Made by a program: the position numbers and the translations under genes. A stretch of DNA of 64,000 nt from Nematostella vectensis (Eukaryota; Cnidaria; Anthozoa; Actiniaria; Edwardsiidae): positions 16,353,994 through 16,417,993 of the forward strand of contig NC_064040.1 in the NCBI RefSeq assembly GCF_932526225.1, given 5' to 3'. Under the pieces are notes generated by a model. The model was not told the DNA's origin. It ran no database searches and saw only the letters and a list, made by a program, of their open reading frames with translations. Shown here piece by piece: positions 46,799 to 60,289 of this stretch. How positions within the stretch are numbered: position 1 is the first letter of the stretch; each line of letters starts with the position of its first letter.

Positions 46799-47465
46799 CA
46801 GCTGTTAACAGCTGTTAGGTTATGTATCGAGGTCAAGTCGTATCCTACGACCTCAGACCTCGAGCACCTGTCTTAGTAGCCGCGCTGATCCGAGGAGAGC
46901 TCCTTTCTAGAGTAACTCGATCCTTGTCTTTAAGCCAATCGAACTTAAATGCTTTGTCAAGTTTTTACTGACTGTTCCGCGAGCGCCAACAACGATTGGG
47001 ACAACACATGTCTTTATGTCCCATAATCGGGCAATTTCTCTTCTTATATCCTGATATTTCAGGACTTTCTCCTTTTCCTTTAGCCGACATTAGCATCTCC
47101 TGGCACAGCAATATCAATTATTATGCATTCACCTTCTTTTCTGTTCACTTTTACGATGTCAGGTCTTCGGGCTTGGATTTCCCTATCTGTTTGGATGGTA
47201 ACATCCCACAGTATTTTTAGGTCAGGTTTTTCGATGACTGGTAATAGCTCGTGTTCATACCATTTTTCTTTAACCTCAAATCCATGTTCTTTCGCAATTG
47301 CCCAGTGCACAATTCTGGCCATGTTGTCGTGTCGGTGTTTATACTGGCTCTGTGCCATCTTGCTACATTCACACAGTAAGTGATTCACCGTTTCATCTTT
47401 CAAGCCACACATTCTGCATAAGGGAGATATCTGTTGTTTTTCTATTTTCGCCTTTAATGCATCTG
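46799..47465 (-). mobile_element. RLE-type LINE C-terminal fragment (second family)
   Basis: Minus-strand frame 47080-47412 reads CGLKDETVNHLLCEC (CCHC), EKWYEH, KILWDVTIQTDREIQ, then RRPDIV ... IIIDIAVP, the PD-x14-D motif of restriction-like endonucleases. A frame break follows DANVG, and downstream the LKYQDIRREIARLW block continues in another frame. Its 3' UTR (46799-47040) is nearly identical to 31297-31541. Its left end meets array unit B at ~47465, where the two sequences share ~19 bp (CTGTAATAxCCTTAAAAAT). Confidence 0.8.
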
Positions 47466-47531
47466 TAATAGCCTTAAAAATGTAATAATTATTACAAAAG
47501 AATCCACTTAGTTGTCAATCATTGGCTGTAG

Positions 47532-48583
47532 GGTTGCAGCTGAGTGGATTCTACGATGTGGAGGAGGAGTCAAGTTTCATTCTCATGACAGCTGGATGAG
47601 AAACTACAATGCACTTGCTCCAGGGCATGGGCACAAATACAGGCTTCAGGGGATTGATGCCCAGGATACCTGTGTTACCACGGGGGGTCTGCTTCATCTA
47701 GGTAGGTGCACTGAGCAAAACGAAGTATCTGTGGGCTTCCTCCCCCACACAAGAATTTGGACTAATGAATTGACAGATAGTAAAGTAGCCCTGAAAGTAA
47801 TGTGGTGATGTGTTAAGAAGATGAAATCTCTTCAGGGGGAATGGAGTAAATTAACATCATCCCAGTGCAAAAATATGTTACACTACAACACTATATTTTA
47901 TACTGAAATGGGACCAAGATACAGAGGTCATCAGGTAAGCCCCAAGGTGGCCTCTCACTAATGCTCCCTAGATCAAACACTCTCTGATGACTGTGGGTGC
48001 TTAAGAAATGCTCCATGGACAGATACATGGCAGACATGCAACTATTCCTTGGCTTGTTTAGGTCTTTTAAATAGCAACTAGAAGTTTGGTAAATAATTTT
48101 CAACGTTATTTTTTACGAGATGAAGAAGAGGTGTTTTAAGTAGCAGAGAAAACTATTTCAATCTTTTTTTGCAGAAGGTCTTCATCACCTAGAATATTTG
48201 AGTCTTCACAACTGTAAATACATAACCGACCTGAATCACTTGCAGCATATGAAGAACTCTCTCAGAGAGCTAGATATTGGCAACTGTCATGGAATCTCAG
48301 ACATCCAACCACTTGAACAAATGACGTAGGTCCCTGTCTCTTTTACTGTCTTCTGCTTTGCCTTATCTGCTTATGCCTCTGGCATCCTTTGAGCCACCAT
48401 TTTTCAAGTCTTATGAAATTGTCATTAATTTGTTGAAGCTCTGTCATGCTGAAATGTGATCTTAACATTTCCTCCAGAAAGCTGCAGAAGCTAAACTTGT
48501 CAGGCGCAAGTCGCATCAAGGACAAAGACAAGTCTTTAAGTGATCTCCTGAAAAAACTACCAGAATGTGAAGTCAAGATGTAG
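47532..48583 (+). pseudogene. DMAC2L partial duplicate, unit B
   Basis: Exons 47532-47701, 48175-48325 and 48478-48583 keep the splice sites, phases and stop of copy A. The VDYSRIEEFGPDR exon and everything 5' of it are absent; a LINE fragment sits upstream. Without a start exon it is probably a transcribed or silent pseudogene, unless it splices to an unseen exon. Confidence 0.85.
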
Positions 48584-48952
48584 CGTGATGATCATTTGGT
48601 GATTTAAAAAACGGATGATTGGAGTAACTATGTGCTTGTAGCCTTAGGGGGAGGATACAAATGACAGGCTGCCTATTTGAAGTCTTTTTTCGAAAGGGTG
48701 ATGATTATTGCCAAAATCAGGATAACAAAAATAACCTAGAGACAAATAGCGGTCACAGACAGATAGATAGCATATATTTCATGAAATGTGGTATAGACCC
48801 ATTTGACTCGGTTCTTATCCAAAATCAGCATAACAAAAATAACCTAGAGACAAAAAGCGGTCACAGACAGATAGATAGCATATATTTCATGAAATGTGGT
48901 ATAGACCCATTTGACTCGGTTCTCATTTTTTTTTTCGGCTTACCAGCCTGAA

Positions 48953-49120
48953 CAGGGGCGGATACTGGAGTTCAAGAAAGAGGGTGCCTAAACAAGGGTG
49001 TCGAGAGAGGGGGAGGGAATTCATTGTTCTTTCAGATTCCTTGTATTTCTTGTTCTTTTTAAGCAAAGTATCCGATTAGGGGGGCCTGGGTCTGCTCGGC
49101 CAACCCTAGATCCGCCCCTG
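48953..49120. mobile_element. 168-bp MITE, unit B
   Basis: Same position, length, inverted repeats and CTGAA flanks as the copy in unit A, so it was inherited by duplication. Confidence 0.75.
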
Positions 49121-50183
49121 CTGAAGCCTTCCTATTAAACCAGGAACTCTGTATAATTGATAAGGACGATAATTAGGATACCAGCCTGTCTGCGTGGCTG
49201 AGTTTTTCTATCAAAGCTTTTGCTCTACTTTGGTCATAGATGATGGACACCTTAGAGAGGCTAAACACACTAATGTTAAAACAATTGCTGTACTTGGATA
49301 TATTTCTTACCCTCGTACAATCACGGTATTTACGTCTATTGGGAAAGAGCCTTCAGGACACTAGTCTGCGTGGACGAGGCGTGCCGACACTAAGAGCAGC
49401 TATCAAAATAACACCTAAAAACTAAGGCAACATGCTGGAATACAACCCTCACATTGCACGACATCAGACTAAGACTTTATTTGAATTGATTGACATCATA
49501 AGATATATAAACAAAAATGTTACAGGCTGAATGATTTTTCGGCCGAAAAAACACTTTCTACCAAATGTTAGTTTATTCTGGAAGTAGAGTTTGGAAGAAA
49601 TGGCGTCTGCTGATATAACATAGAGATTTGGTGAGAGTTTTTGTTGGGTCACTAGTGCATTTCAGAGGCGAAGGCGCCAGACTCTTGAACGCCAGGCGGG
49701 AATTGTTCAGTCTAGTTAGTTAGCGATGAATGCAAAAGAGGCTCCGGTTTTGCGCCCCTTAAGCACTGAGTCTCCATCAAGAGTGGTAGTCACGTGATGA
49801 ATTGGTCACGAGGTTTCTCGAATTTCATTTCCAAGAACGTCTTGAGAAATCAGAAAAGTCAAACAGACACATTTGGTAAGACCTATCAAAGGAAGAAAAT
49901 AACATGAATACAATAAGATCCAAATACGTGCTTTTAAAAGTATTATATTTTTCTTTGTTAGAATTCCTAAACAGATACATTTCTTCGACTTTAAGAAGCC
50001 TAAGAAATCAATTGATGTTAAAGATGGTCACCAAAACAATGTAGTGCTGGCAAATGTTGTGCTGCGTTTAGTTTTAGCGTCCAGCGGCTGAGTATATTAC
50101 AGAACTTTGAGCCAAATGTATTTCACGGGTAAATAAGAACTACTTATGTAAAAAAATGTGGAAATAAATTGGGCGTTATATCG

Positions 50184-52520
50184 TTATACCGCTTTGGAAA
50201 CACGCTGCCTTGTCATTTTGGAATTGACATACCTTAAGAATCTTCTCAAAGATAGCGTAGTGCCAACCAGTAAAATGTACACTAGAAGGGCTTCCCCCAG
50301 TGACTTGATCAGGGCAAACTTGACGGTCGTCACCACGTGCCGGCCTACGCTATACACATACATGTTGTTCTCAGATAAGTGATCAACCAGCCAGGAAGAA
50401 AGCCTCTCACCGGTTACTGCTTGAAGGCACAAGCTGCCGACCTAAGGTATCATCATTATCAGTACTACTTATGGAATAATTGGGTTAAAAGTTGAGACAT
50501 CAATAATATCAGTACTCCTTATGGAATAATTGGGGTTAGGGTTAAAAGTTAAGGCATCATCATCATTTATATCAGTACCCGGTATGAAGTAACTTGGGTT
50601 ACGGTTAGGTCATAGCCCTAACCCCAATAATTTCACACCGGTACTGATAGTAGTAATAATAAGGCCTAGAATCTAAGGCATCATTATTACTATTATTTGT
50701 ACGAAACAATCATGTCTACCTGAAATAGAGTGTCCTCGTAGCGTGCGACTTTCGCGTCGATGGACTCTATCATCATCTCCACCCACTTGGTGATGGGAGG
50801 GGCCTCCATGGAGATATGACGCCACTCTGTCCCGCGGGAAGGCAGCTCGATCCCGCGGTCGGGTAATATCGCTTCTACAAAAAGTCTCTCGTACCTTGGG
50901 TAGAAGGGTGTCTTTCGAGATGGAATGGCGAATCTGCGGGATAGAGTATAAGGTTTTATCCCTTGGGACTGGATGTCTGGAGAATAACCGCGTGGCCTTG
51001 TCTCAATGGGCGGAATGACAAATCTGCGGGTTGGACCACGTGACCTTGTCTCAATGGACGGGATGGCAAATCTGCGGGTTGGATCACGTGACCTGGTCTC
51101 AATCGACGGAATGACAAATCTGCGTGTTGGACCACGTGACCTTGTCTCAATGGATGGAATGGCAAATCTGCGGGTTGGACCACGTGACCTTGTCTCAATG
51201 GATGGAATGGCAAATCTGCGGGTTGGACCACGTGACTTTGTTTCAATGGACGGAATGGCAAATCTTCGGGTTGGACCACGTGACCTTGTCTCAAAGGACG
51301 GAATTGCAAATCTGCGGGCTGGACCACGTGACCTTTTCTCAAAGGACGGAATGGCAAATCTGCGGGCTGGACCACGTGACCTTGTCTCAATTGATGGAAT
51401 GGCAAATCTGCGGGCTGGACCACGTGACCTTGTCTCAATGGACGGAATGGCAAATCTGCGGGTTGGGCCACGTGACCTTGCCTCACTGGACGGAATGGCA
51501 CATTCCTGGGGTGGGCAACTTGACTTTGTCCCTAGGGATGTGATATCAAATCCGCGGGATGGGCAATTCGACTCTGGATTTGGCCGCTGGGACTTTTCGT
51601 TGATGAGACCGTATGACTTTCTAAGAACGTCCGCTGGTGTTCGTTAAAAAAAAGCGAGGAGCAAGTTAGAGACTATGCGTACAAAAAACGGCGAACAAAG
51701 AACATCTTAGGGCTTTTAAAACCCTGGATTAGCCCCTGCCCCATGGAATATAGGGAAGCCGGAAATTTGATTAGAAGGAAAAGTTCAAGCGCGGCGCTTT
51801 TCATGTGCCATTGCAATTTCAACGGACTTGGAAATAATATGCTTTTCGTGACTCGATAAAATATTATGCAAGGGCGAAAAGGATAGATATGATTGATAAA
51901 TGTTTGAGTAAATCTACCGTCTCACCTGTGATGACACGCACTTCGGCCTCCACCGACATGTATTCGTCGCCTTCCTCGCTCGAATACAAACAGCACAGTT
52001 TACCGTTCAATTTCTCGCTCATCTGCACCACAAACAGAGCGCCAAACTTCTTCACCTCCTTCCTGTTGGAAATCTCAACAAAGCGCTCACTCGTCTGTCC
52101 TACCGGGTGCTGTTTTATGTGCTCTGTGCTTGTTACTAAGTGCTTTCCTTCGCTTGTCACTTGTGCATTGCCTCCGTTCACGTGATCATTTCGTGCAACG
52201 ATTTCTTCGGTTGCTTTAACGTGGTTGTTACTTCCATTCACGGGCTCTCCGCGTCTATCCCCATGATTTTCACGTGCAGTCTTGTCGTCTCCGCGTTCTG
52301 CCTTTATTCCGTGAGCTGTCCCGTGTAGCAGCCCGAGGTTCTTCGCTTGAGTCGCCAGACACGGGATAAGCACCCTTGCACCAGGTGTAACATATTGAAC
52401 AGTGCTCGCGACTGTTTCCTGCGCTTTGGCCGTGTAAACACGTGTCTCGCCCCACCCACATAGTGGCGCCATTGCGAGGCCCAAGGTCAAGGCGATAAAA
52501 AGTGTTTTTGTTAAACTCAT
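50184..52520 (-). CDS. Gene X, copy B: predicted secreted/type I membrane protein with 16-aa repeats (588 aa)
   Basis: Exons 51926-52520 (595 nt), 50720-51633 (914 nt) and 50184-50441 (258 nt) join in phase 1 and phase 0 without stops. Signal peptide at residues 1-~20 (cleavage near CGWGETR is plausible); N-terminal region with cysteines at RVLIPC and KLCCLYSS and a hydrophilic Asn/His/Glu-rich insert; repeat array of about 10 x 16 residues in exon 2; conserved-looking tail domain; one membrane segment in exon 3 followed by RRFLRYVNSKMTRQRVSKAV. It has one repeat fewer than copy A. Convergent with the DMAC2L exons (1.6 kb between the ends). Start chosen because it is the only in-frame Met giving a signal peptide. 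Function unknown. Confidence 0.8.
50984..51508 (-). repeat. Coding 48-bp minisatellite of gene X, copy B (~10 units)
   Basis: Same unit as in copy A, one unit fewer, still a multiple of three so the reading frame is kept. Confidence 0.88.
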
Positions 52521-53171
52521 GTTAAATTTTCTAAAGTAAAATCTCGAGATACGTAGTACGCGTCCGAGCAGTACAAAGATAGAACAGTGTACGAGAGTTT
52601 GTAACCAGGGAGACGTGTTACATGGAATAAAAGTATTGTGACGTTATGTTGAGCGTGCACCAAAGCGCGCGCGCTTGTTTCATTTTCCCATTCTCACTGG
52701 AACGCAAGCGTAAGAGGAAAAGCAGAACGCAACTGCTTGATTTTCTTGCGCTTGTGTTTGACCGATTCTCACTTGTTTTACGCTTCCGTTTGTGCTTACG
52801 CTTGCATTCCAGTGAGAATCGGTAAATTACGTGTGCTGCGCTTGAGTCCAAGTAAGAACCGACCAACATCCGCAAACCGGCACGGGCGCGCAGTAACAAA
52901 GCCACCACCTTCACCCAAACACCACCACACCACCGGTAACACAGCCACCATTTGTAGAAACCTATCTGATAAAGTGTCTTGTTTATAACGCGCGAACATT
53001 AAGAAGCGCATCACCTGAATGCTTGTTTCCAAATAATCCCACCCGATCGCAGCTAATTTGACCGTACGATCGCAACCAATTGCAAAGTGGTTTCCATGTG
53101 ATCGCACACGATCACAAAGTGGTTTAACACACGATCGTATGGCGAGTTTTTATATAATATACACATAATCG

Positions 53172-55036
53172 CCTTGCTCTTTACAGGCAGCGAAGCACCT
53201 GAAAAAGTAGGAAGGCGAATTTCTCCCAACATCACCATAGTGAGATACTAAGATGAGAGCGATAATAATGGAAATTTGCTCTTTACAGGCAGCGGAGCAC
53301 ATCAAAAAGTAGGAAGGCGAATTTCTCCCAACATCACCATAGTGAGATACTAAGATGAGAGCGATAATAATGGAAATTTGCTCTTTACAGGCAGCGGAGC
53401 ACATCAAAAAGTAGGAAGGCGAATTTCTCCCAACATCACCATAGTGAGATACTAAGATGAGAGCGATAATAATGGAAATTTGCTCTTTACGGGCAGCGGA
53501 GCACCTCAAAAAGTAGGAAGGCGAATTTCTCCCAACATCACCATAGTGAGATACTAAGATGAGAGCGATAATAATGGAAATTTGCTCTTTACGGGCAGCG
53601 GAGCACCTCAAAAAGTAGGAAGGCGAATTTCTCCCAACATCACCATAGTGAGATACTAAGACGAGAGCGATAATAATGGAAATTTGCTCTTTACAGGCAG
53701 CGGAGCACATCAAAAAGTAGGAAGGCGAATTTCTCCCAACATCACCATAGTGAGATACTAAGATGAGAGCGATAATAATGGAAATTTGCTCTTTACAGGC
53801 AGCGGAGCACCTCAAAAAGTAGGAAGGCGAATTTCTCCCAACATCACCATAGTGAGATACTAAGACGAGAGCGATAATAATGGAAATTTGCTCTTTACGG
53901 GCAGCGGAGCACCTCAAAAAGTAGGAAGGCGAATTTCTCCCAACATCACCATAGTGAGATACTAAGACGAGAGCGATAATAATGGAAATTTGCTCTTTAC
54001 AGGCAGCGGAGCACATCAAAAAGTAGGAAGGCGAATTTCTCCCAACATCACCATAGTGAGATACTAAGATGAGAGCGATAATAATGGAAATTTGCTCTTT
54101 ACAGGCAGCGGAGCACCTCAAAAAGTAGGAAGGCGAATTTCTCCCAACATCACCATAGTGAGATACTAAGACGAGAGCGATAATAATGGAAATTTGCTCT
54201 TTACAGGCAGCGGAGCACCTCAAAAAGTAGGAAGGCGAATTTCTCCCAACATCACCATAGTGAGATACTAAGACGAGAGCGATAATAATGGAAATTTGCT
54301 CTTTACAGGCAGCGGAGCACATCAAAAAGTAGGAAGGCGAATTTCTCCCAACATCACCATAGTGAGATACTAAGATGAGAGCGATAATAATGGAAATTTG
54401 CTCTTTACAGGCAGCGGAGCACATCAAAAAGTAGGAAGGCGAATTTCTCCCAACATCACCATAGTGAGATACTAAGACGAGAGCGATAATAATGGAAATT
54501 TGCTCTTTACAGGCAGCGGAGCACCTCAAAAAGTAGGAAGGCGAATTTCTCCCAACATCACCATAGTGAGATACTAAGACGAGAGCGATAATAATGGAAA
54601 TTTGCTCTTTACAGGCAGCGGAGCACATCAAAAAGTAGGAAGGCGAATTTCTCCCAACATCACCATAGTGAGATACTAAGATGAGAGCGATAATAATGGA
54701 AATTTGCTCTTTACAGGCAGCGGAGCACATCAAAAAGTAGGAAGGCGAATTTCTCCCAACATCACCATAGTGAGATACTAAGATGAGAGCGATAATAATG
54801 GAAATTTGCTCTTTACAGGCAGCGGAGCACATCAAAAAGTAGGAAGGCGAATTTCTCCCAACATCACCATAGTGAGATACTAAGATGAGAGCGATAATAA
54901 TGGAAATTTGCTCTTTACAGGCAGCGGAGCACATCAAAAAGTAGGAAGGCGAATTTCTCCCAACATCACCATAGTGAGATACTAAGATGAGAGCGATAAT
55001 AATGGAAATTTGCTCTTTACAGGCAGCGGAGCACCT
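53172..55036. repeat. 102-bp satellite, unit B (~18 copies)
   Basis: Same unit as in A but expanded from ~7 to ~18 copies. Variants (GATGAGAG/GACGAGAG, CACATC/CACCTC, TTTACAGG/TTTACGGG) form a mixed order along the array that is identical in unit C. Confidence 0.95.
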
Positions 55037-55304
55037 GTAAACACCACACATTACCTTTGATAATTAAAACAATCATTGTTGTGACATAGGAATATATAAG
55101 ACATTTTACTTTACAATAAAATAAACATGTTTAAAATAAGGAGAAAATACGTTGAGTTAGCAGGTTCATGTAATTAGAGGATCAAATTACAGTAACAGGA
55201 AGTTTGAGTTGCAAAGAAATCATATGTCATCAGTTGTCAACTGTAATAACCTTAAAAATAAATATTTATTACAAAAGAATCCACTTGTCAATCATTGGCT
55301 GTAG

Positions 55305-56357
55305 GGTTGCAGCAGAGTGGATTCTACGATGTGGAGGAGGAGTCAAGTTTCATTCTCATGACAGCTGGATGAGAAACTACAATGCACTTGCTCCAGGGCC
55401 TGGGCACAAATACAGGCTTCAGGGGATTGATGCCCAGGATACCTGTGTTACCACGGGGGGTCTGCTTCATCTAGGTAGGTGCACTGACCAAAACGAAGTA
55501 TCTGTGGCCTTCCTCCCCCACACAAGAATTTGGACTAATGAATTGACAGATAGTAAAGTAGCCCTGAAAGTAATGTGGTGATATGTTAAGAAGATGAAAT
55601 CTCTTCAGGGGGAATGGAGTAAATTAACATCATCCCAGTGCAAAAATATGTTACACTACAACACTATATTTTATACTGAAATGGGACCAAGATACAGAGG
55701 TCATCAGGTAAGCCCCAAGGTGGCCTCTCACTAATGCTCCCTAGATCAAACGCTCTCTGATGACTGTGGGTGCTTAAGAAATGCTCCATGGACAGATACA
55801 TGGCAGACATGCAACTATTCCTTGGCTTGTTTAGGTCTTTTAAATAGCAACTAGAAGTTTGTTAAATCATTTTCAACGTTATTTTTTACGAGATGAAGAA
55901 GAGGTGTTTTAAGTAGCAGAGAAAACTATTTCAATCTTTTTTTGCAGAAGGTCTTCATCACCTAGAGTATTTGAGTCTTCACAACTGTAAATACATAACC
56001 GACCTGAATCACTTGCAGCATGTGAAGAACTCTCTCAGAGAGCTAGATATTGGCAACTGTCATGGAATCTCAGACATCCAACCACTTGAACAAATGACGT
56101 AGGTCCCTGTCTCTTTTACTGTCTTCTGCTTGTGCCTTATCTGCTTATGCCTCTGGCACCCTTTGAGCCGCCATTTTTCAAGTCTTATGAAATTGTCATT
56201 AATTTGTTGAAGCTCTGTCATTCTGAAATGTGATCTTAACATTTCCTCCAGAAAGCTACAGAAGCTAAACTTGTCAGGCGCAAGTCGCATCAAGGACAAA
56301 GACAAGTCTATAAGTGATCTCCTGAAAAAACTACCAGAATGTGAAGTCAAGATGTAG
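55305..56357 (+). pseudogene. DMAC2L partial duplicate, unit C
   Basis: Exons 55305-55474, 55948-56098 and 56252-56357, open and with splice sites intact. Upstream is the 102-bp satellite instead of the 5' exons. Confidence 0.85.
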
Positions 56358-56726
56358 CGTGATGATCATTTGGTGATTTAAAAAACGGATGATTGGAGTA
56401 ACTATGTGCTTGTAGCCTTAGGGGGAGGATACAAATGACAGGCTGCCTATTTGAAGTATTTTTTCGAAAGGGTGATGATTATTGCCAAAATCAGGATAAC
56501 AAAAATAACCTAGAGACAAATAGCGGTCACAGACAGATAGATAGCATATATTTCACGAAATGTGGTATAGACCCATTTGCCTCGGTTCTTATCCAAAATC
56601 AGCATAACAAAAATAACCTAGAGACAAATAGCGGTCACAGACAGATAGATAGCATATATTTCATGAAATGTGGTATAGACCCATTTGACTCGGTTCTCAT
56701 TTTTTTTTTCGGCTTACCAGCCTGAA

Positions 56727-56894
56727 CAGGGGCGGATACTGGAGTTCAAGAAAGAGGGTGCCTAAACAAGGGTTTCGAGAGAGGGGGAGGGAATTCATTG
56801 TTCTTTCAGATTCCTTGTATTTCTTGTTCTTTTGAAGCAAAGTATCCGATTAGGGGGGCCTGGGTCTGCTCGGCCAACCCTAGATCCGCCCCTG
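56727..56894. mobile_element. 168-bp MITE, unit C
   Basis: Same structure and site as in units A and B. Confidence 0.75.
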
Positions 56895-57952
56895 CTGAAG
56901 CCTTCCTATCAAACCAGGAACTCTGTATAATTGATAAGGACGATAATTAGGATACCAGCCTGTCTGCGTGGCTGAGTTTTTCTATCAAAGCTTTTGCTCT
57001 ACTTTGGTCATAGATGATGGACACCTTAGAGAGGCTAAACACACTAATGTTAAAACAATTGCTGTACTTGGATATATTTCTTACCCTCGTACAATCACGG
57101 TATTTACGTCTATTGGGAAAGAGCCTTTAGGACACTAGTCTGCGTGGACGAGGCGTGCCGACACGACGAGCAGCTATCAAAATAACACCTAAAAACTAAG
57201 GCAACATGCTGGAATACAACCCTCACATTGCACGACATCAGACTAAGACTTTATTTGAATTGATTGACATCATAAGATATATAAACAAAAATGTTACAGG
57301 CTGAATGATTTTTCGGCCGAAAAACACTTTCTACCAAATGTTAGTTTATTCTGGAAGTAGAGTTTGGAAGAAATGGCGTCTGCTGATATAACATAGAGAT
57401 TTGGTGAGAGTTTTTGTTGGGTCACTAGTGCATTTCAGAGGCAAAGGCGCCAGACTCTTGAACGCCAGGCGGTAATTGTTCAGTCTAGTTAGCGATGAAT
57501 GCAAAAGAGGCTCCGGTTTTGCGCCCCTTAAGCACTGAGTCTCCATCAAGAGTGGTAGTCACGTGATGAATTGGTCACGAGGTTTCTCGAATTTCATTTC
57601 CAAGAACGTCTTGAGAAATCAGAAAAGTCAAACAGACACATTTGGTAAGACCTATCAAAGGAAGAAAATAACATGAATACAATAAGATCCAAATACGTGC
57701 TTTTAAAAGTATTATATTTTTCTTTGTTAGAATTCCTAAACAGATACATTTCTTCGACTTTAAGAAGCCTAAGAAATCAATTGATGTTAAAGATGGTCAC
57801 CAAAACAATGTAGTGCTGGCAAATGTTGTGCTGCGTTTAGTTTTAGCGTCCAGCGGCTGAGTATATTACAGAACTTTGAGCCAAATGTATTTCACGGGTA
57901 AATAAGAACTACTTATGTAAAAAAATGTGGAAATAAATTGAGCGTTATATCG

Positions 57953-60289
57953 TTATACCGCTTTGGAAACACGCTGCCTTGTCATTTTGGAATTGACATA
58001 CCTTAAGAATCTTCTCAAAGATAGCGTAGTGCCAACCAGTAAAATGTACACTAGAAGGGCTTCCCCCAGTGACTTGATCAGGGCAAACTTGACGGTCGTC
58101 ACCACGTGCCGGCCTACGCTATACACATACATGTTGTTCTCAGATAAGTGATCAACCAGCCAGGAAGAAAGCCTCTCACCGGTTACTGCTTGAAGGCACA
58201 AGCTGCCGACCTAAGGTATCATCATTATCAGTACTACTTATGGAATAATTGGGTTTAAAGTTGAGACATCAATAATATCAGTACTCCTTATGGAATAATT
58301 GGGGTTAGGGTTAAAAGTTAAGGCATCATCATCATTTATATCAGTACCCGGTATGAAGTAACTTGGGTTACGGTTAGGTCATAGCCCTAACCCCAATAAT
58401 TTCACACCGGTACTGATAGTAGTAATAATAAGGCCTAGAATCTAAGGCATCATTATTACTATTATTTGTACGAAACAATCATGTCTACCTGAAATAGAGT
58501 GTCCTCGTAGCGTGCGACTTTCGCGTCGATGGACTCTATCATCATCTCCACCCACTTGGTGATGGGAGGGGCCTCCATGGAGATATGACGCCACTCTGTC
58601 CCGCGGGAAGGCAGCTCGATCCCGCGGTCGGGTAATATCGCTTCTACAAAAAGTCTCTCGTACCTTGGGTAGAAGGGTGTCTTTCGAGATGGAATGGCGA
58701 ATCTGCGGGATAGAGTATAAGGTTTTATCCCTTGGGACTGGATGTCTGGAGAATAACCGCGTGGCCTTGTCTCAATGGGCGGAATGACAAATCTGCGGGT
58801 TGGACCACGTGACCTTGTCTCAATGGACGGGATGGCAAATCTGCGGGTTGGATCACGTGACCTGGTCTCAATCGACGGAATGACAAATCTGCGTGTTGGA
58901 CCACGTGACCTTGTCTCAATGGATGGAATGGCAAATCTGCGGGTTGGACCACGTGACCTTGTCTCAATGGATGGAATGGCAAATCTGCGGGTTGGACCAC
59001 GTGACTTTGTTTCAATGGACGGAATGGCAAATCTTCGGGTTGGACCACGTGACCTTGTCTCAAAGGACGGAATTGCAAATCTGCGGGCTGGACCACGTGA
59101 CCTTTTCTCAAAGGACGGAATGGCAAATCTGCGGGCTGGACCACGTGACCTTGTCTCAATTGATGGAATGGCAAATCTGCGGGCTGGACCACGTGACCTT
59201 GTCTCAATGGACGGAATGGCAAATCTGCGGGTTGGGCCACGTGACCTTGCCTCACTGGACGGAATGGCACATTCCTGGGGTGGGCAACTTGACTTTGTCC
59301 CTAGGGATGTGATATCAAATCCGCGGGATGGGCAATTCGACTCTGGATTTGGCCGCTGGGACTTTTCGTTGATGAGACCGTATGACTTTCTAAGAACGTC
59401 CGCTGGTGTTCGTTAAAAAAAAGCGAGGAGCAAGTTAGAGACTATGCGTACAAAAAACGGCGAACAAAGAACATCTTAGGGCTTTTAAAACCCTGGATTA
59501 GCCCCTGCCCCATGGAATATAGGGAAGCCGGAAATTTGATTAGAAGGAAAAGTTCAAGCGCGGCGCTTTTCATGTGCCATTGCAATTTCAACGGACTTGG
59601 AAATAATATGCTTTTCGTGACTCGATAAAATATTATGCAAGGGCGAAAAGGATAGATATGATTGATAAATGTTTGAGTAAATCTACCGTCTCACCTGTGA
59701 TGACACGCACTTCGGCCTCCACCGACATGTATTCGTCGCCTTCCTCGCTCGAATACAAACAGCACAGTTTACCGTTCAATTTCTCGCTCATCTGCACCAC
59801 AAACAGAGCGCCAAACTTCTTCACCTCCTTCCTGTTGGAAATCTCAACAAAGCGCTCACTCGTCTGTCCTACCGGGTGCTGTTTTATGTGCTCTGTGCTT
59901 GTTACTAAGTGCTTTCCTTCGCTTGTCACTTGTGCATTGCCTCCGTTCACGTGATCATTTCGTGCAACGATTTCTTCGGTTGCTTTAACGTGGTTGTTAC
60001 TTCCATTCACGGGCTCTCCGCGTCTATCCCCATGATTTTCACGTGCAGTCTTGTCGTCTCCGCGTTCTGCCTTTATTCCGTGAGCTGTCCCGTGTAGCAG
60101 CCCGAGGTTCTTCGCTTGAGTCGCCAGACACGGGATAAGCACCCTTGCACCAGGTGTAACATATTGAACAGTGCTCGCGACTGTTTCCTGCGCTTTGGCC
60201 GTGTAAACACGTGTCTCGCCCCACCCACATAGTGGCGCCATTGCGAGGCCCAAGGTCAAGGCGATAAAAAGTGTTTTTGTTAAACTCAT
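57953..60289 (-). CDS. Gene X, copy C (588 aa, identical to copy B)
   Basis: Exons 59695-60289, 58489-59402 and 57953-58210. The predicted protein is identical to copy B as far as I can compare, including the repeat array (58753-59277). Same signal peptide, repeat, membrane segment and basic tail. Confidence 0.8.

Larger units (their letters stand above)
47470..55040. repeat. Tandem array unit B
   Basis: Contains DMAC2L exons 2-4 equivalents, the MITE, gene X, one 42-bp unit and about 18 satellite units. It differs from C by scattered substitutions and indels up to ~50484. From there on I found no difference at offset 7,769. Confidence 0.93.

Noticed and set aside
53172-55036. CRISPR-like array
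   Set aside because: Repeats are contiguous 102-bp units without unique spacers, in a eukaryotic genome with introns and LINEs; no cas-like genes.
53150-55051. 633-codon repetitive frame over the 102-bp satellite (also 60919-62820)
   Set aside because: The 102-bp period keeps any open frame open. There is no convincing start, splice context or signal of selection, so I do not call it a gene.
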